Shown: piece after piece, positions 22,031-33,700 of the stretch
Position numbering within the stretch: position 1 is the first letter of the stretch
Layout: every line of letters starts with the position of its first letter
DNA from: Ceratothoa steindachneri
Lineage: Eukaryota; Arthropoda; Malacostraca; Isopoda; Cymothoidae
NCBI GenBank assembly: GCA_963969495.1
Contig: OZ018324.1
Coordinates: forward strand, 138,008,355-138,072,354
DNA: 64,000 nucleotides
Reading direction: 5' to 3'
Program-made: the position numbers and the translations under genes
Notes under the pieces: model-generated
What the model was told of the DNA's origin: nothing
Databases searched by the model: none
The model's input: the letters and a program-made list of their open reading frames with translations, nothing else

Positions 22031-25000
22031 TTAAGGTTTGCATTCCGGACCCAACAACGAAAATCATATTTGTAGCCAATTGTGGGACACAATTTGGGAT
22101 GCTCGACTCGTGAAAGGGGTAACCAGATTGATCTCCTTCACTACCCACAAAGTGTGTACATTGACCCGGGGCCAATGTCGGTTAGAGATATTCCCTCGTC
22201 TAATTCTACCTCATGAGCAGTCAAGCTTCCCGGGATCGTGGACAGGGAGATGGCCAGTTGAAGGCATCTCCTGAGGATGAGGCTATCTAGGATGTGCAAA
22301 CTTTCCAAATCGCAAGGTCTTACATGGGTGTAAACCTTGGCTTGGTGACAGACAACGAACCTGAGTCCCCTACTGTGCAAACCATTCTTCACAAGGAAAG
22401 GAGGGACCTCATCCTCCGACTCATAACATATCGACAGCCAGCTTCTTCCCATTTCGAAGAAAGATCTTGCTGAGGCCGGTTCTTCCATTTTTAGTGCCCA
22501 CCCCAGGGGCGGAGAAAAGTGGATTCATGCTTTGCCCTCCTCTCCAAATAAAAGAAGAAAACAAAAATGGAATCAAGTGGACTAGAAGTTCATCTCTATT
22601 TTCGGGGACTAAGGAGACGGACGGGTCCGCAGCCGTTTTAGCAAGTAACCAAGCCAAGAGCAGCATGTCCGGCCGCGAGGCATGCTGCCTCAGGGCAGCA
22701 TGCTCTCTCGATTACGTCAGTTGCCGCTCATTCAGAGACTACCTGGCATTTTTAACTAGCTGGTATTAAACGCTTTCTAGGTATTCGCTCCACTGATGGC
22801 AGCATGTTTATTAAATGATACATGTGCCTTTAGAGGATATTATTTGCCATTTTGACTGGTAAGGAGCTTAAGGTAACACGTTTCTCAGACTAAAATGTTC
22901 CGGTGGATGTGGAACAAACTTCTGAGGTGGCCATTATTAGTGCTCTTCGAACCCTCAATTACTCGCTGGTGAAAGTGATACGGCACTTCATCTGAATTTC
23001 GTGAAAGAGTTGGTTTATGCGACGGAACTCATGAACTACTCGTAAAAAAAACATCACCTTCAGCTCATGGAACAAGAAGTGAACCTAATCGAACCTGTGT
23101 TGACAATATAGGTAAGGGGGGGTGGCTCAAAACCCAGCCCTACACTCTTCGCAACTTTAGATCGGACAGGCTCCCTGAAGCGGTGTATACCTATTGGTAT
23201 TATTACCGTGTAAAGGCATTCGTAGCACTGCAGCGGAGCTGCTACTACTGCCACTGCTTCGGCCCCCAGTAATCTCTCATGTAGATGTGCAATGTCTGGT
23301 TTACCCAAAGTTTGTGTTAATCTATACAAGAGCGTACATAATATTTAAACATCGTGTATAGCTAATTATATCAATTGCAGAGAGCTGCTGTCAGCTTCCT
23401 CGAACAAAGTGGCACGAATATCTTCAAGAAGGAAATCATTGCTCTTCACGCTGCGGACCGTCTCTCTTCTCGCGAGAATAAGAAGTTGGTCATGGTGCGT
23501 CCAGCGTTACCTGGGACGTCTTAGGCCTCAATTTAAAAAAAAGACTACCTATGATCCGGTCCTATACGACCAAGACGCTTCCGCGCCTATTCTGAAATCG
23601 TCTGCGGGTTTCCTCCCTCCCGCTGGTATAGCTGTCAGCATTCAACCTCGGCTCAAACCAGACCCTTACCTTTCCCCCACCTGAGAGTTTGCCTTAAGGC
23701 AAAATTGGCCCGTAGCCCTACTGAGCCGTTAGGTTTACAAGAGACAAACCGCCCCGAAGGTAGTTGTGAAGCCGTTTTCGGGTATCTGTAAAGCTTTCCA
23801 CGGATAGAGGACAGCAACAAACCTAGAACAGGCGACTAGGAGACAAGGGACCATCAAAGGTGGTAACTTTCACCTTCGAAACCATCTTGCCTACCTAAAG
23901 TTTCGAAAAGGAAGGATGAAAAGCCTTGCATAATTAGTCCAATCTTCACAGATAGGTCCTCGCAAGCGACAGCTCCTTTAGCGCCTTGTGTGGCAATTAA
24001 TGCACAGAGTTCTGCCTACGGGAAACTTACGGTCATTCCCTTGAGGGTCTTTTCAGCAAAGAGAGACCTTACATCAACTCTAAGCTATCCCTTGAGGGAA
24101 TATTCCTTCAGTGAATTTGCCGTTGAGTCTGGAACAAGTAGGAGTAGCTATGAAAGCTCCTCTCTTCACAGTCGCTGTTAGATATCTTTCTTAAGGATAC
24201 CATGCTGAGCGTGTTTTCCCTGCTGTCCGTCCTGTAGTATATGTGTATTGCGACCCCACCAGCAAGGAATGGGGTTTTGACAAGATGTGGCATGATGTCT
24301 CTGTTCTTCTATTTGATATAAATACTTCATTTTAAGAAGTGGCAGTGCAGATAAATCTGGATAGGATGTATATTGAAATTTATGTGTACATTCCACCGTC
24401 AGCAATGTGAAATCACTGATTTCTTTTTCCCAGTAGAGGAGTTTATAACGATAGATGAGTCCGTTGGGTTCTTCTACTGCAACTTCATTGCCGTGGGCCT
24501 AACTAGTATTGCTAGAAAGTATGGCTGTTTGGCATGCCGTCCATTTCCTTAGTAGTAGGCCGAGTGTGAAATGGCCTCCCAAACGATTTCACCGTAGGTG
24601 AATTTCTTAGGGCTAGAGGCCTAGGTTCCGGTATGTTTCGAAGTACGCCCGACGCTATTCTTGGCTCTGAACATTAACAACATCCTCACAGCGTTTTAAA
24701 AATATGTTCTCGCTACGCTTTACGTAGAAGACCTTTTAGTTTCTTTTAGTGGTGCCAATATGGCAACTCTGGAGCATCGACTAAAACAGGCATTGAAACT
24801 CATCTCTTTTAATGTTCGAAACTTGACTATGGATGCGACTTTTACACATTTACAGTCGAGCTTGTATTGTGGAAGGTTACCAAATCCACCTCACCGGTCT
24901 CCTTTTGGTAAACGGTGCCTTACTTAAGTTCCTCATTTATGTCGTACTTGTCGATGCTGGGGAGATGTTACTTGCTCGGCGCCGTACACATTACATTATT

Positions 25001-25730
25001 AGCTTGTAAACGTGAGCCTGGCATCTTTCTTGGAGGCCAACTGCTCTCACTGCACCCGAGGCAAATAACGATGGTGCTTCTGCTGCAGAATGACACTAAT
25101 CATACCTTAGGATATTTAGTTTTCAGACTATAACTTTCCTTCGAGAGCTTGGTTTAACTCTCAGGCCGCTGGGCCCTCTGGTTTAGCTCAAGGCACCACC
25201 CTGGATAGTAAAAGCTTTGATTATTTATTGCCACACCTCTGCTCTCAAAGCTTCCACAACGCCGGGAGTATTGTGTTCGGCCTTTGTAGAGCACACTTTG
25301 TGGTGCACTCTGGATCCCTACCATTGTGCACAGTTTGATCCAGGACCAAGGACTGGGTTGACTTGACCGCCGTATACTCTCTGTTTGAATTTAGTGCGGC
25401 TCTATCAGGCGCTACCTCTGTATTTAAGGCTGTGCTGATAGCTTTGCAATGCTCGGGAGGGTAGATAAAGCGTTGTGCTAGTTCGGAAACCAAAGAGTGA
25501 AGTTTAGCGACTCACAAAGTGCCATAAGTTCTCTCGGTGCATTACAATACCCATATCTCCTGGTTGTGGCAACCGTGACGCCACGATCGCCACGAGCCTG
25601 GCCGATGTCGAGATTATCTTCTTCTGGTTCCCGGACATGCGGGGATTGCACTCCGTATAATGGTACTGTAGAGGGCGCTAAAGACTATTGGCCTTGTATA
25701 GGGTAGAGAATGAGCTACGTATCTGAGTGT
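22031..25730. other. GC-richer, stop-riddled region, probably decayed retroelement
   Basis: Compared with its AT-rich surroundings this stretch is GC-richer and has long partly open readings on both strands. Examples are 22141-22488 (-), 22467-22769 (+), 23409-23684 (+) and 25245-25493 (-). The + reading at 22290-22470 (GVNLGLVTDNEPESP, ILHKERRDLILRL) and at 23370-23520 (FLEQSGTNIFKKE, LSSRENKKLVMVRP) looks protein-like but I cannot place it. It lies just below the 3' end of the minus-strand gypsy element, so it could hold that element's 3' part or LTR, or an older unrelated element. Confidence 0.35.
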
Positions 25731-25733
25731 TTC

Positions 25734-28150
25734 TTACGAAAACTTGCGTACTGTCCTCATAATTTTGTTGAATGAAAGTTTCTTGTGGAGCCTAAGGGTG
25801 AGAAAGGAAGGGAGCAAGAGAATTCTTGGCTGCTCGAAGTCGTTGTCCATACTGTGTTGTAAAGGGTTGGTATCTCTTGTGCCAAATAGATCTCCTGGAA
25901 TGCGTAATGGAATGTCATAAACCAATTGTACTACTGAGTTTTGCATTGCAAGTAGAGTTAATGGCTGCATATATAATCATTCTCCAGGATTCCTTTTGCC
26001 AGGAGGAATGATCGAATGGTTCTGAGTTGTCATTGGAGAACATCGATCCCAGTCGCATTAGCCGAAGAGTCGAATAGGTGTTCTGGGGAGTGAGTTTAAC
26101 TAACTTCTGAAATCGTAATCCATTATCTGAGAATATGTTAACAGGAGTAGTAGAACTTGATATGCTGTTGGTAAATATGGCTTCAAACCGATGATTCTGA
26201 TATTATATTATTAAGAGGATCTGTACAGAAACTATATGAAAACATTTTTTGTGGCTAAAATAAACTTACATAATATATTCACATTGATGGAGTGAAACCC
26301 TGATGTAGATGAAACAAATTGTGTAATGTGCGGTTTCCTATCTCTTTACCTTTAAACTCCTCAGATTGAAGAAGTTTCAAACCGAACAAATTTATGTGAG
26401 ATTGATTTCAGGGTAGAGTATGTTCCTAAATGATCCAAATTGTGATAATAGTTGAAGATTTTCTCGCGAAAATCGCGGCAATATAAAAAAGGACCAATGA
26501 TAGAATGCGAGAAAGAAGGTAGGGCAGTCTTTTGAAAATTAAGTGAGGTAGAGTTCTCCTTTAGATTTTTCCATTGCATATTTATCAACTGAGATTTAGC
26601 TAAAGCTTCTAAATTGATAATAGAGAAAGAAGGAATGGTTGAGTTAATAGAATGAAATGAGGGGATTTAATTGTCTTATTGTAAATTGCATGGTGTGTTG
26701 TTGAAATGAACTGCATTAATTGCGTGTTGCAATCGTTGATGGGTGTCAGGGAGAGAACCCCAATCCTTATTGATGAATTCAATTGTGCGGACCTCTTTTA
26801 AAAAGTTCATGGTGTCGCGAGACTTGACGGCGGCACTGATCGCCTTGATATGTTTGAGGACAAAATATTTAGTACCTTCGAGTAAATGTTTGAATTTTTT
26901 TATTGTAAAAGCTATAGGGATCATTTTGGGGGCAAACGTGGATATTTTAATTATGAACCCTTGTAGTCCTTAATACAAAATCCTAATATTTTCTATTCAC
27001 CATTAAAAAATTGTGGCAAACACTTCCAACACAAGTTAGACGCATCCGTATTCAAAGGGATTAGACCATTTTATTTAAGATAGAGTAAACGTACAACTTA
27101 TACTACCTTTTTTATCGTGTTAAAAGAGACTTCATCACATTACAATATTGATTTGGGATGACGTTTTCTGAAGATCTTTAACAACTCGTGAAATGAATGA
27201 GAGCGATGGCAGCATTTGAAAAAAATACGAAGGAAATTATTTAAACACATGAATGTCTGGACACTCGCAACTTTTTCTAGGGAAATGTTGCTCTATCATT
27301 GTTGAAAATTTCCATCCGTGGCCGAAAGAATTTGTATCACTGATCCGTCATCGACCAGGAACCTTCTTCCGGTTGTGGGGTCGATAACGTGCAAGCGCAG
27401 AGAGTGAGGAAAAGAAATGCGACGCTTTCATTTTTCTTTCCCTCTTAGGTCTCTCCGCGAATCATTACCCTCGCGACCGGGTGCACAACGGTGCGCTTTG
27501 TTAAGGTCTTGCCTTGCTACTAGAAGATGCCATCATAAAACCTCGGAGAGTTGCGAGATCTTTCAAGATATTTACGCGTTCCAGCGGCAGAGATGCGCGA
27601 TCCAGTGGGAGGGTTGCGCGATACAGTAGGACAGTTGTAGCGGAAGAGTTTCGCGCACTGGATTCTGAATGTGGCTAAGCGCAATTTCTACTTCTCGAGA
27701 GTAGCTAACCTTCACGAGAGAGATGCAAGCTCTTCCTTGATGGGGATCGAGGTCTTTTCCTTTGCTCGCGTCCTCTTGATAGGGATTCTCTGCGATGGAA
27801 GTAATCCTTCTTTCAGCACTGCAACGAAGAACTTGTGAAGCAATCCTAGCGAGTTGCTCAAGTGTGGGCTTCGAGGATATAATTTCAGGGCTTGAAAAAG
27901 GTTTTCCCAAGAAAATGTGGGTTCAAAATATCCTCTAGTGTGTCCTTCAATTTCGTTAGAAGATCTTCAGGGGAAAGTTTGGATAGCTTGATGGAACGAG
28001 CAAAAAGTTCCATTATTTAAGTCTTGACATGGATAAACTGGCCGATTATTGGCCATAGGGTCTGATAGGTCAAGGAAGATTTGCTAGATTTGGATGAACC
28101 ACGAATTATGTGAGGCAGCATGAAACGTAGGCAAGGAAATAGCATATGAT
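25734..28150 (-). mobile_element. Ty3/gypsy retrotransposon remnant lacking RT
   Basis: Domains run in gypsy order on the minus strand. Gag lies at about 28150-27572 (LPTFHAASHNSWFIQIQQIF; PTLEQLARIASQVLRCS). An aspartic protease lies at about 27415-27290 (RFLVDDG where D-T/S-G is expected). The RNase H end is at 26924-26676 (KFKHLLEGTKYFV). The integrase zinc-binding module is at 26588-26361 (HNLDHLGTYSTLKSISHKFV), and the integrase C-terminus at 25970-25734 (QLVYDIPLRIPGDLF). Only about 370 bases separate protease and RNase H, too short for an RT, so RT has been deleted. Stops and frameshifts occur throughout. No LTRs were identified. Confidence 0.75.
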
Positions 28151-28244
28151 GTTCTTAACGTGGTGGTCGTGTTATGCTCATCCATAGTTGTTACGCTGTG
28201 GTTCTGAAGAGTTGTTACAATAAATTCCCTGCCTTACTGATTTT

Positions 28245-28245
<1 letters not shown>

Positions 28246-28285
<40 letters not shown>

Positions 28286-28290
28286 AAGAG
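28246..28290. repeat. (GA)n microsatellite
   Basis: About 16 GA units, with a slightly impure 3' end (aaagaaagagag). Confidence 0.95.
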
Positions 28291-28769
28291 AGCTGATTTT
28301 GTGTTTTTTTGTGATAGTAACTAACTTTTTAATATCTCTCTTCTTTTTAGGCTAAGTGCTTTACATTTTGTCTGCTATAAATCAATCAATCCTAATTGTT
28401 TTCCACACAGGTCGAGAGAATCTTCGCAAAACATTTTTAATAAGAAATAATAAATATAACCACTTTATAAATAATTTAAGAGTATTGGCCTCACGATTTC
28501 ACCAGTTTATATACAGCTTTGTCTAAAATTAATGGGCAGGTATGAAAAAGGGAAGATTATAATTGAAACTCATTTATTTCCTACTTGACATAATACAAAT
28601 AAACATTTTTGCGTATATTCTATCAATAATTAATATTTGATATGTAACCGCTTTAATACGTCTTTGCATATTGTGGATAAAAAGTTACGGCAACCTTCTG
28701 CCATTCAATGTGTGATACCAACGTTTTTTTCCTATTTTTTCAGTGATTTTCTTATTGTTAGGATTATTA

Positions 28770-29755
28770 AAATCACTGCATCGTCCAGAGAGGGATTATC
28801 CCAGGTCAAAATTGCAAGAAAATTGAAAGGCTCGAGAAAAGGTGTCTAAACAACCATTAAAAGGTACAATGAGACCAATTCTTTAAAAAACCGTGATGGT
28901 CAAGGTTGCAAAAGGTGTACAAGTTCGAGGGAAGAGAGGTTGCTGAAAAGGACATTTCTGGCCGATAGGAAAAAACTTCTTCTGTTGTAGCTGCTGAGTT
29001 TCGGGCAGCAACGAACAAAATATATCAAGATGCACAGTGAGAAGAAGGTATTAGAAGATGGGCTCAAACGATGTAATGCTAGATAGAAACCGTGGCTGTC
29101 CCAATTTAACAAGAAGAATGAATTGTCTTGGGCAAAAGAGCATGAAGATTGGATTGATGATTATCGGGCTAAAGTTGTTTGATCTCATGAAAGCAACTGT
29201 GAGGTAGGTTTTCAACATTATCTTCCACCAATTTATTACGCTTGTACACATTTTTATTGGATACCAAATATGATCAGTAAAATTTGTATTCCTCCAACAG
29301 TTAAATTTGGAGGTGGTAGTGTAATGGTTTGGGGTTGCATGTTGTCTTCAGGTCAAAGATTGTTGTTCACTTGTGATGACAGAATGAATTCCAACACTTA
29401 CACCAGAATGTTAGACTAGGTTTATCAACCTTCTTTATGTAAAATTTTCAATGATGATACGCCAGATGCTGTAATATTCCAACAAGTCAATGTTCCATGC
29501 CACACATCTAGAGTCTCAAAGGGTTGGTTTGAAAAGAAAGGGATGCCGTTTATAGAATGGCCCCCCCTCAATCTCCAGACCTCAACTCCATTGAACATTT
29601 GTGGTCACACTTGGGCACAAGAATGAGGGTGCTCAAATGTTCGTCAAAAATTGAATTAACAGCCAAAATTAATGAAGAGTGACAGAAAATTGAGCCAATC
29701 ACCTGTGCCAACTTAGTCTCAAGTATGCACAACGCATAAAAGCGGTTATATATTT
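28770..29755 (+). pseudogene. Tc1-like transposase pseudogene
   Basis: The HTH region reads REGLSQVKIARKLKGSRKGV, then a stop. It continues through a GRKR-like basic segment (28905-28925), a WAKEHEDW-like block (about 29130-29155), VKFGGGSVMVWGCM (29300-29345), and a C-terminal region equivalent to SPDLNSIEHLW (about 29570-29605). Multiple stops and frameshifts make it inactive. Order and motifs match Tc1-type DD34E transposases. Terminal repeats were not located. Confidence 0.8.
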
Positions 29756-29759
29756 CCAG

Positions 29760-30480
29760 GTCAAAGTTTGCCGCTACTCTATCTTCCTTGACGAGCAACT
29801 TCAATCGAAAAACATATGTATTGCCGGAGAAGTTTTCTAAACGCATTTCTCATATAACTTCACCGAAATCCAAAACCGTTTAATTCACTCCTCGCACTCA
29901 TCACAATGTTTCCACAATACCTAAAGTGAATCGATATTCAGTGCAATAATGTAAATTTATTTCTCATTATCAATACAAACTGAATTGAATAATTCCAACT
30001 AATGTGTTAATATATTGCTTCCTTTATTTATTGATAATCTTTAATTTATTTATTTAATGTATATGATAACAAACACCAAATCCATTCTTTTCCCTTCCAA
30101 TTATCGAGGGTAAATAGTATATAATTAACGTCCTTCAAATTCACTCAAAGCGCTCAATTCTTTGGGAGATGAAGAAAAAAACAGATCGATTTTACTGGCA
30201 CCCAATTTATTGCAGCTGTGCTATTAGTACCAGTAGTGACCACAACACGTATCAAATAAAAACCTGCACAATTTGGTGTAATAATTTAGTTTAAGTCAAT
30301 ATAATATTAGGCTAAATCGGAGGTAATATTAGGCTCCATAGAAAACATTCATATTGGGAGTCTCTGCCTAGTCCCTCGGTATATTAAGAATGTGGCTTTG
30401 TGACTCGCGTTTGAGTCTCATGTCCTAAGTCTTTTATGTCTTGATTCCTTAATGCGTTATCTATTGATTTTCTTTTGCAG
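29760..30480. other. no gene; upstream flank of the sulfotransferase gene
   Basis: AT-rich with no coding signal. A polypyrimidine tract and AG at 30466-30480 (ttttcttttgcag) could be the acceptor of a 5'-UTR exon that carries the start codon at 30620. Confidence 0.35.
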
Positions 30481-30619
30481 ACAAATTGTAGGTAGCGGTG
30501 AGAAAGCTTTCTTACTAATCTCCTTTCATACAGTTGAAGTTAACAAATGCTTCCTGTTGTGACTTTCATGTAATAAATCCCGATTGATGAATTTATAAGA
30601 TAAAGGAGCAAAATAGTGA

Positions 30620-30725
30620 ATGCCTAAGACGATGAGGCACAGGATAAAAAGCTTTCTCGGAATAGTGATGATGGCGTTGTTTGTCCTATATATTCAGCCA
30701 GAGCCATTCCCGATGATTCTCACAG
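30620..30725 (+). CDS. sulfotransferase exon 1 (tail, membrane anchor)
   Basis: ATG at 30620 encodes MPKTMRHRIK followed by the hydrophobic segment FLGIVMMALFVLYI, a type II signal-anchor. Donor ACAG|gtaatg leaves one base (phase 1). No in-frame alternative start was preferred because this ATG directly precedes the basic tail and anchor expected for the family. Confidence 0.75.
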
Positions 30726-33700
30726 GTAATGATTATTTATTTCCGTACACCGATCTCTTGAGTTAAAAGCTTCCTACAAGAGCTAATAAACAGTTTAATG
30801 ATGGTAAAAAATAATGTTCTAAAAAATGAAAAATATAGTGAGGATGAAGGTCTATAGAACCCCTATGAAGTGTGATAGGTTTCTTATACATTTGGGACAG
30901 GGTTTTAAACACGGCTGATTCTCAAAATATTTCTATAGAGTCTAGAAGTAATTTTGCGCTAATTACTGAATGGGGAAAGAAAATAACTGCAGTCTGATCA
31001 GTACAGTTTCCTTCAGCGGTGCAACAATGAGGAAACGGGGGGAAATGGAAGCTGCAAAAGAAAAGCATGATCAAAAGTAAATGTAGAGCAACAGTTAAGA
31101 TCGAGGGTGAAAAGAGAAGGCAACATTGAATCACTATCAATCATCAAGGTGCTAAGAAGACGCATCCCTTTGTAAACAAGACCTCTCCGCTTCCACTCAA
31201 CCCATTTCGCTAAAGCAAATAGCAAAGAGAGATTCAAAGCATTGACTTGGCGGGCTGCTAAGATGAGACATGGGAGGCGCTCTCTCCTCCGGGCCTTTCA
31301 CAAGTCTAAAAAGACTCAAATCGAGGCAAACTTTAAGGTACCTGGCCTGTTTCGCTCCCACCAACTCCTATATCATATGGGAGCAAGAAGAAAATTAATA
31401 GATAGAAGGAAGAGAAAGACCAAAGTTTGTGTAAAACAAATAGTGGCAATTAGGCGTCGATCCATGAAATTTCGATTGGTTTGTGACGTCGTCGTTCGAG
31501 AAACGAGGAGGAATACGCCAGGGATAAATCGACTGGACAGACAATCAGAGGAGCAAATAAGTGTCAGTACTGTACTGATAGCTGTGTGTCATAGACATTG
31601 ACTAATTGTGGAGGAGAATCATTCCTGAATTTAGCGGGGATGCTGAAGTTGGAACCTATTAAACTGGTAAACACAAGGAAGCCAATGGCCGGTGTTTGAT
31701 GGGGAAGGAAGTGTAGGAAGACTAGTAATACTTTGTTTTGCCATCCTCCAGCTAGGATGTAAAATCTTTAAGATTCACAGGAGAGGATCTGTTCCAGCTC
31801 AGGCAATGCGCCTGGAAACTGCTAAAGCGTGTGACAGAAATGGGATAATAAGGCGTTGGGTGTGCGAAGGGAGGAGGGAGAGTGGATAAAGCAGCGATGG
31901 TGTAATTAGTCATTTTTGTAACATTGCTTCATCACCAGAATCAGAACAACTCCGAGATAATGCCACAAGTGACCAAAGTGGAGAAAGGAATCCTTCAGTT
32001 TTTATCCCCACGCAGTTTTCGCTTACGAATCTCAAGGTAAATTCTAAAGACACACATATGTGGTAAACTCAGCTGATAATTTTCTTTTGTTCAAGTCAGT
32101 ATACATGCACATTTTTGGCAATGAATTTGCACATGCACATATTTTGTGAGGTCTTGCACATTAGTGGTAAGGTAATTGCACATGCACATTTGGGATAATG
32201 TGCACAATTTTGGTACGCCCATAAGACAAGTACAATTAGGGTAAGGCTTATCGAATTTCATATTTGTAATAAGGCACACTAGGCACACTGGTGAATCTAG
32301 TAGCTGATGAAAAGCTTGAAACTTCAGCAGGAGGATCATGAGTGACATAGAGTTCAAATTTATACTAAGATCTCTAGACATATATATTTTGTGATAGGAG
32401 TTCTAGCAGCTCACATTTATAATAAGATCACTACACATATATATTTTGTGCTAGGAGTTCTGCCAGTTCACATTTATAGTAAGATCAGTAGACATATATT
32501 TTGTGCTAGGAGCTCTGGCAGTTCAGATTTATAGTAAGATCAGTAGACTTATATATTTTGTGCTAGGAGTTCTGCCAGTTCACATTTATATTAAGATCAG
32601 TAGACTTATATATTTTGTGCTAGGAGTTCTATCAATTCACGTTTATAGTAAGATGAGTAGACATATACATTTTGTGCTAGGAGTTCTGGCATCTCACATT
32701 CATAGTAAGAATAGTATACATATTCGCCTAAAATTTACATACCTATTTCATCTCAATCTAGGGTCCAGCCCTTAGACCATCAGCCTCATTAAACCTCTTG
32801 TAATGGCCTTGTTGTGAATATGTGTTGAACTATGTTAGATATCTGGTTGCAACGGGAGTAAATTACTCTATCAAAGGTGCCTGTGCGGTATTAGTTTACG
32901 ATAGTGATTGCAACGGAACCTTCTAGCAAATCGTATGTGACCTTGTATGCGATGTTTCTTCTGGACTGATTGATCTAGTTGAATGGCGTTGAGCTGTTTG
33001 GGGCCCTGATGTCGGATGCTTTACTGCTCTTGAAACTAAGCATTATTCTAAGTTCAAACAATACAACACTAAGTTATGCGAAGATAAAGCTAGTTTGTAA
33101 GAACTGACAGAAAAAAAATACATCAATCCCTATTTTAGAGGGTTAATCAATTTATTGATGATTCAGTTAAGGCAAATTATTAAATTGCACACCAAAGAGC
33201 CCTGTGATCAAAGCCATTTGGGGAAGGAGACGCTATTAAGAAATGTTTATTGTTCGCCTCGGAAGATATTTTCCTGGAAAAATTCAAACATATAATATTG
33301 ATGAAATATCAGAAAATATTAACTCTCAACTCAAGGATAAATTTCAATCATATAATTAAGTTCAGTTGTAAGTTATGAAAGCACATATGTTTCTGATATG
33401 GCATAACATGCAAGGAAGGTGAAAATCTTAAGTGAATAGTTTGTGGAACGGTTACGAATAAAAAAGACAACTACAAGTGAGGACAGCAATGCTTAGAATT
33501 CTCCTGGACTTGAAAAATTAGGTGTTGATTTGGCACAATCCGTGAGATTATATCAAGAGAGAAGAAAGCAAATGATGGGTAATAAATCTGCAGTGAAGAT
33601 TTTCTAAAAGATTAAACTAAAATTTCTTGCTTTCAACAAAAACTGCATTTATTATTTGCATTTCATTTTATAAGCGTATCTACAATCATGGGGAAAAGTT

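Noticed and set aside
23700..24700. Possible rRNA gene fragment (strings such as aggtgaatttcttag)
   Set aside because: Only short, scattered resemblances to small-subunit rRNA; no collinear conserved blocks.
31242..31601. 119-residue basic frame in intron 1
   Set aside because: No motif; exons 1 and 2 splice across it in phase, and it has no suitable acceptor/donor pair.
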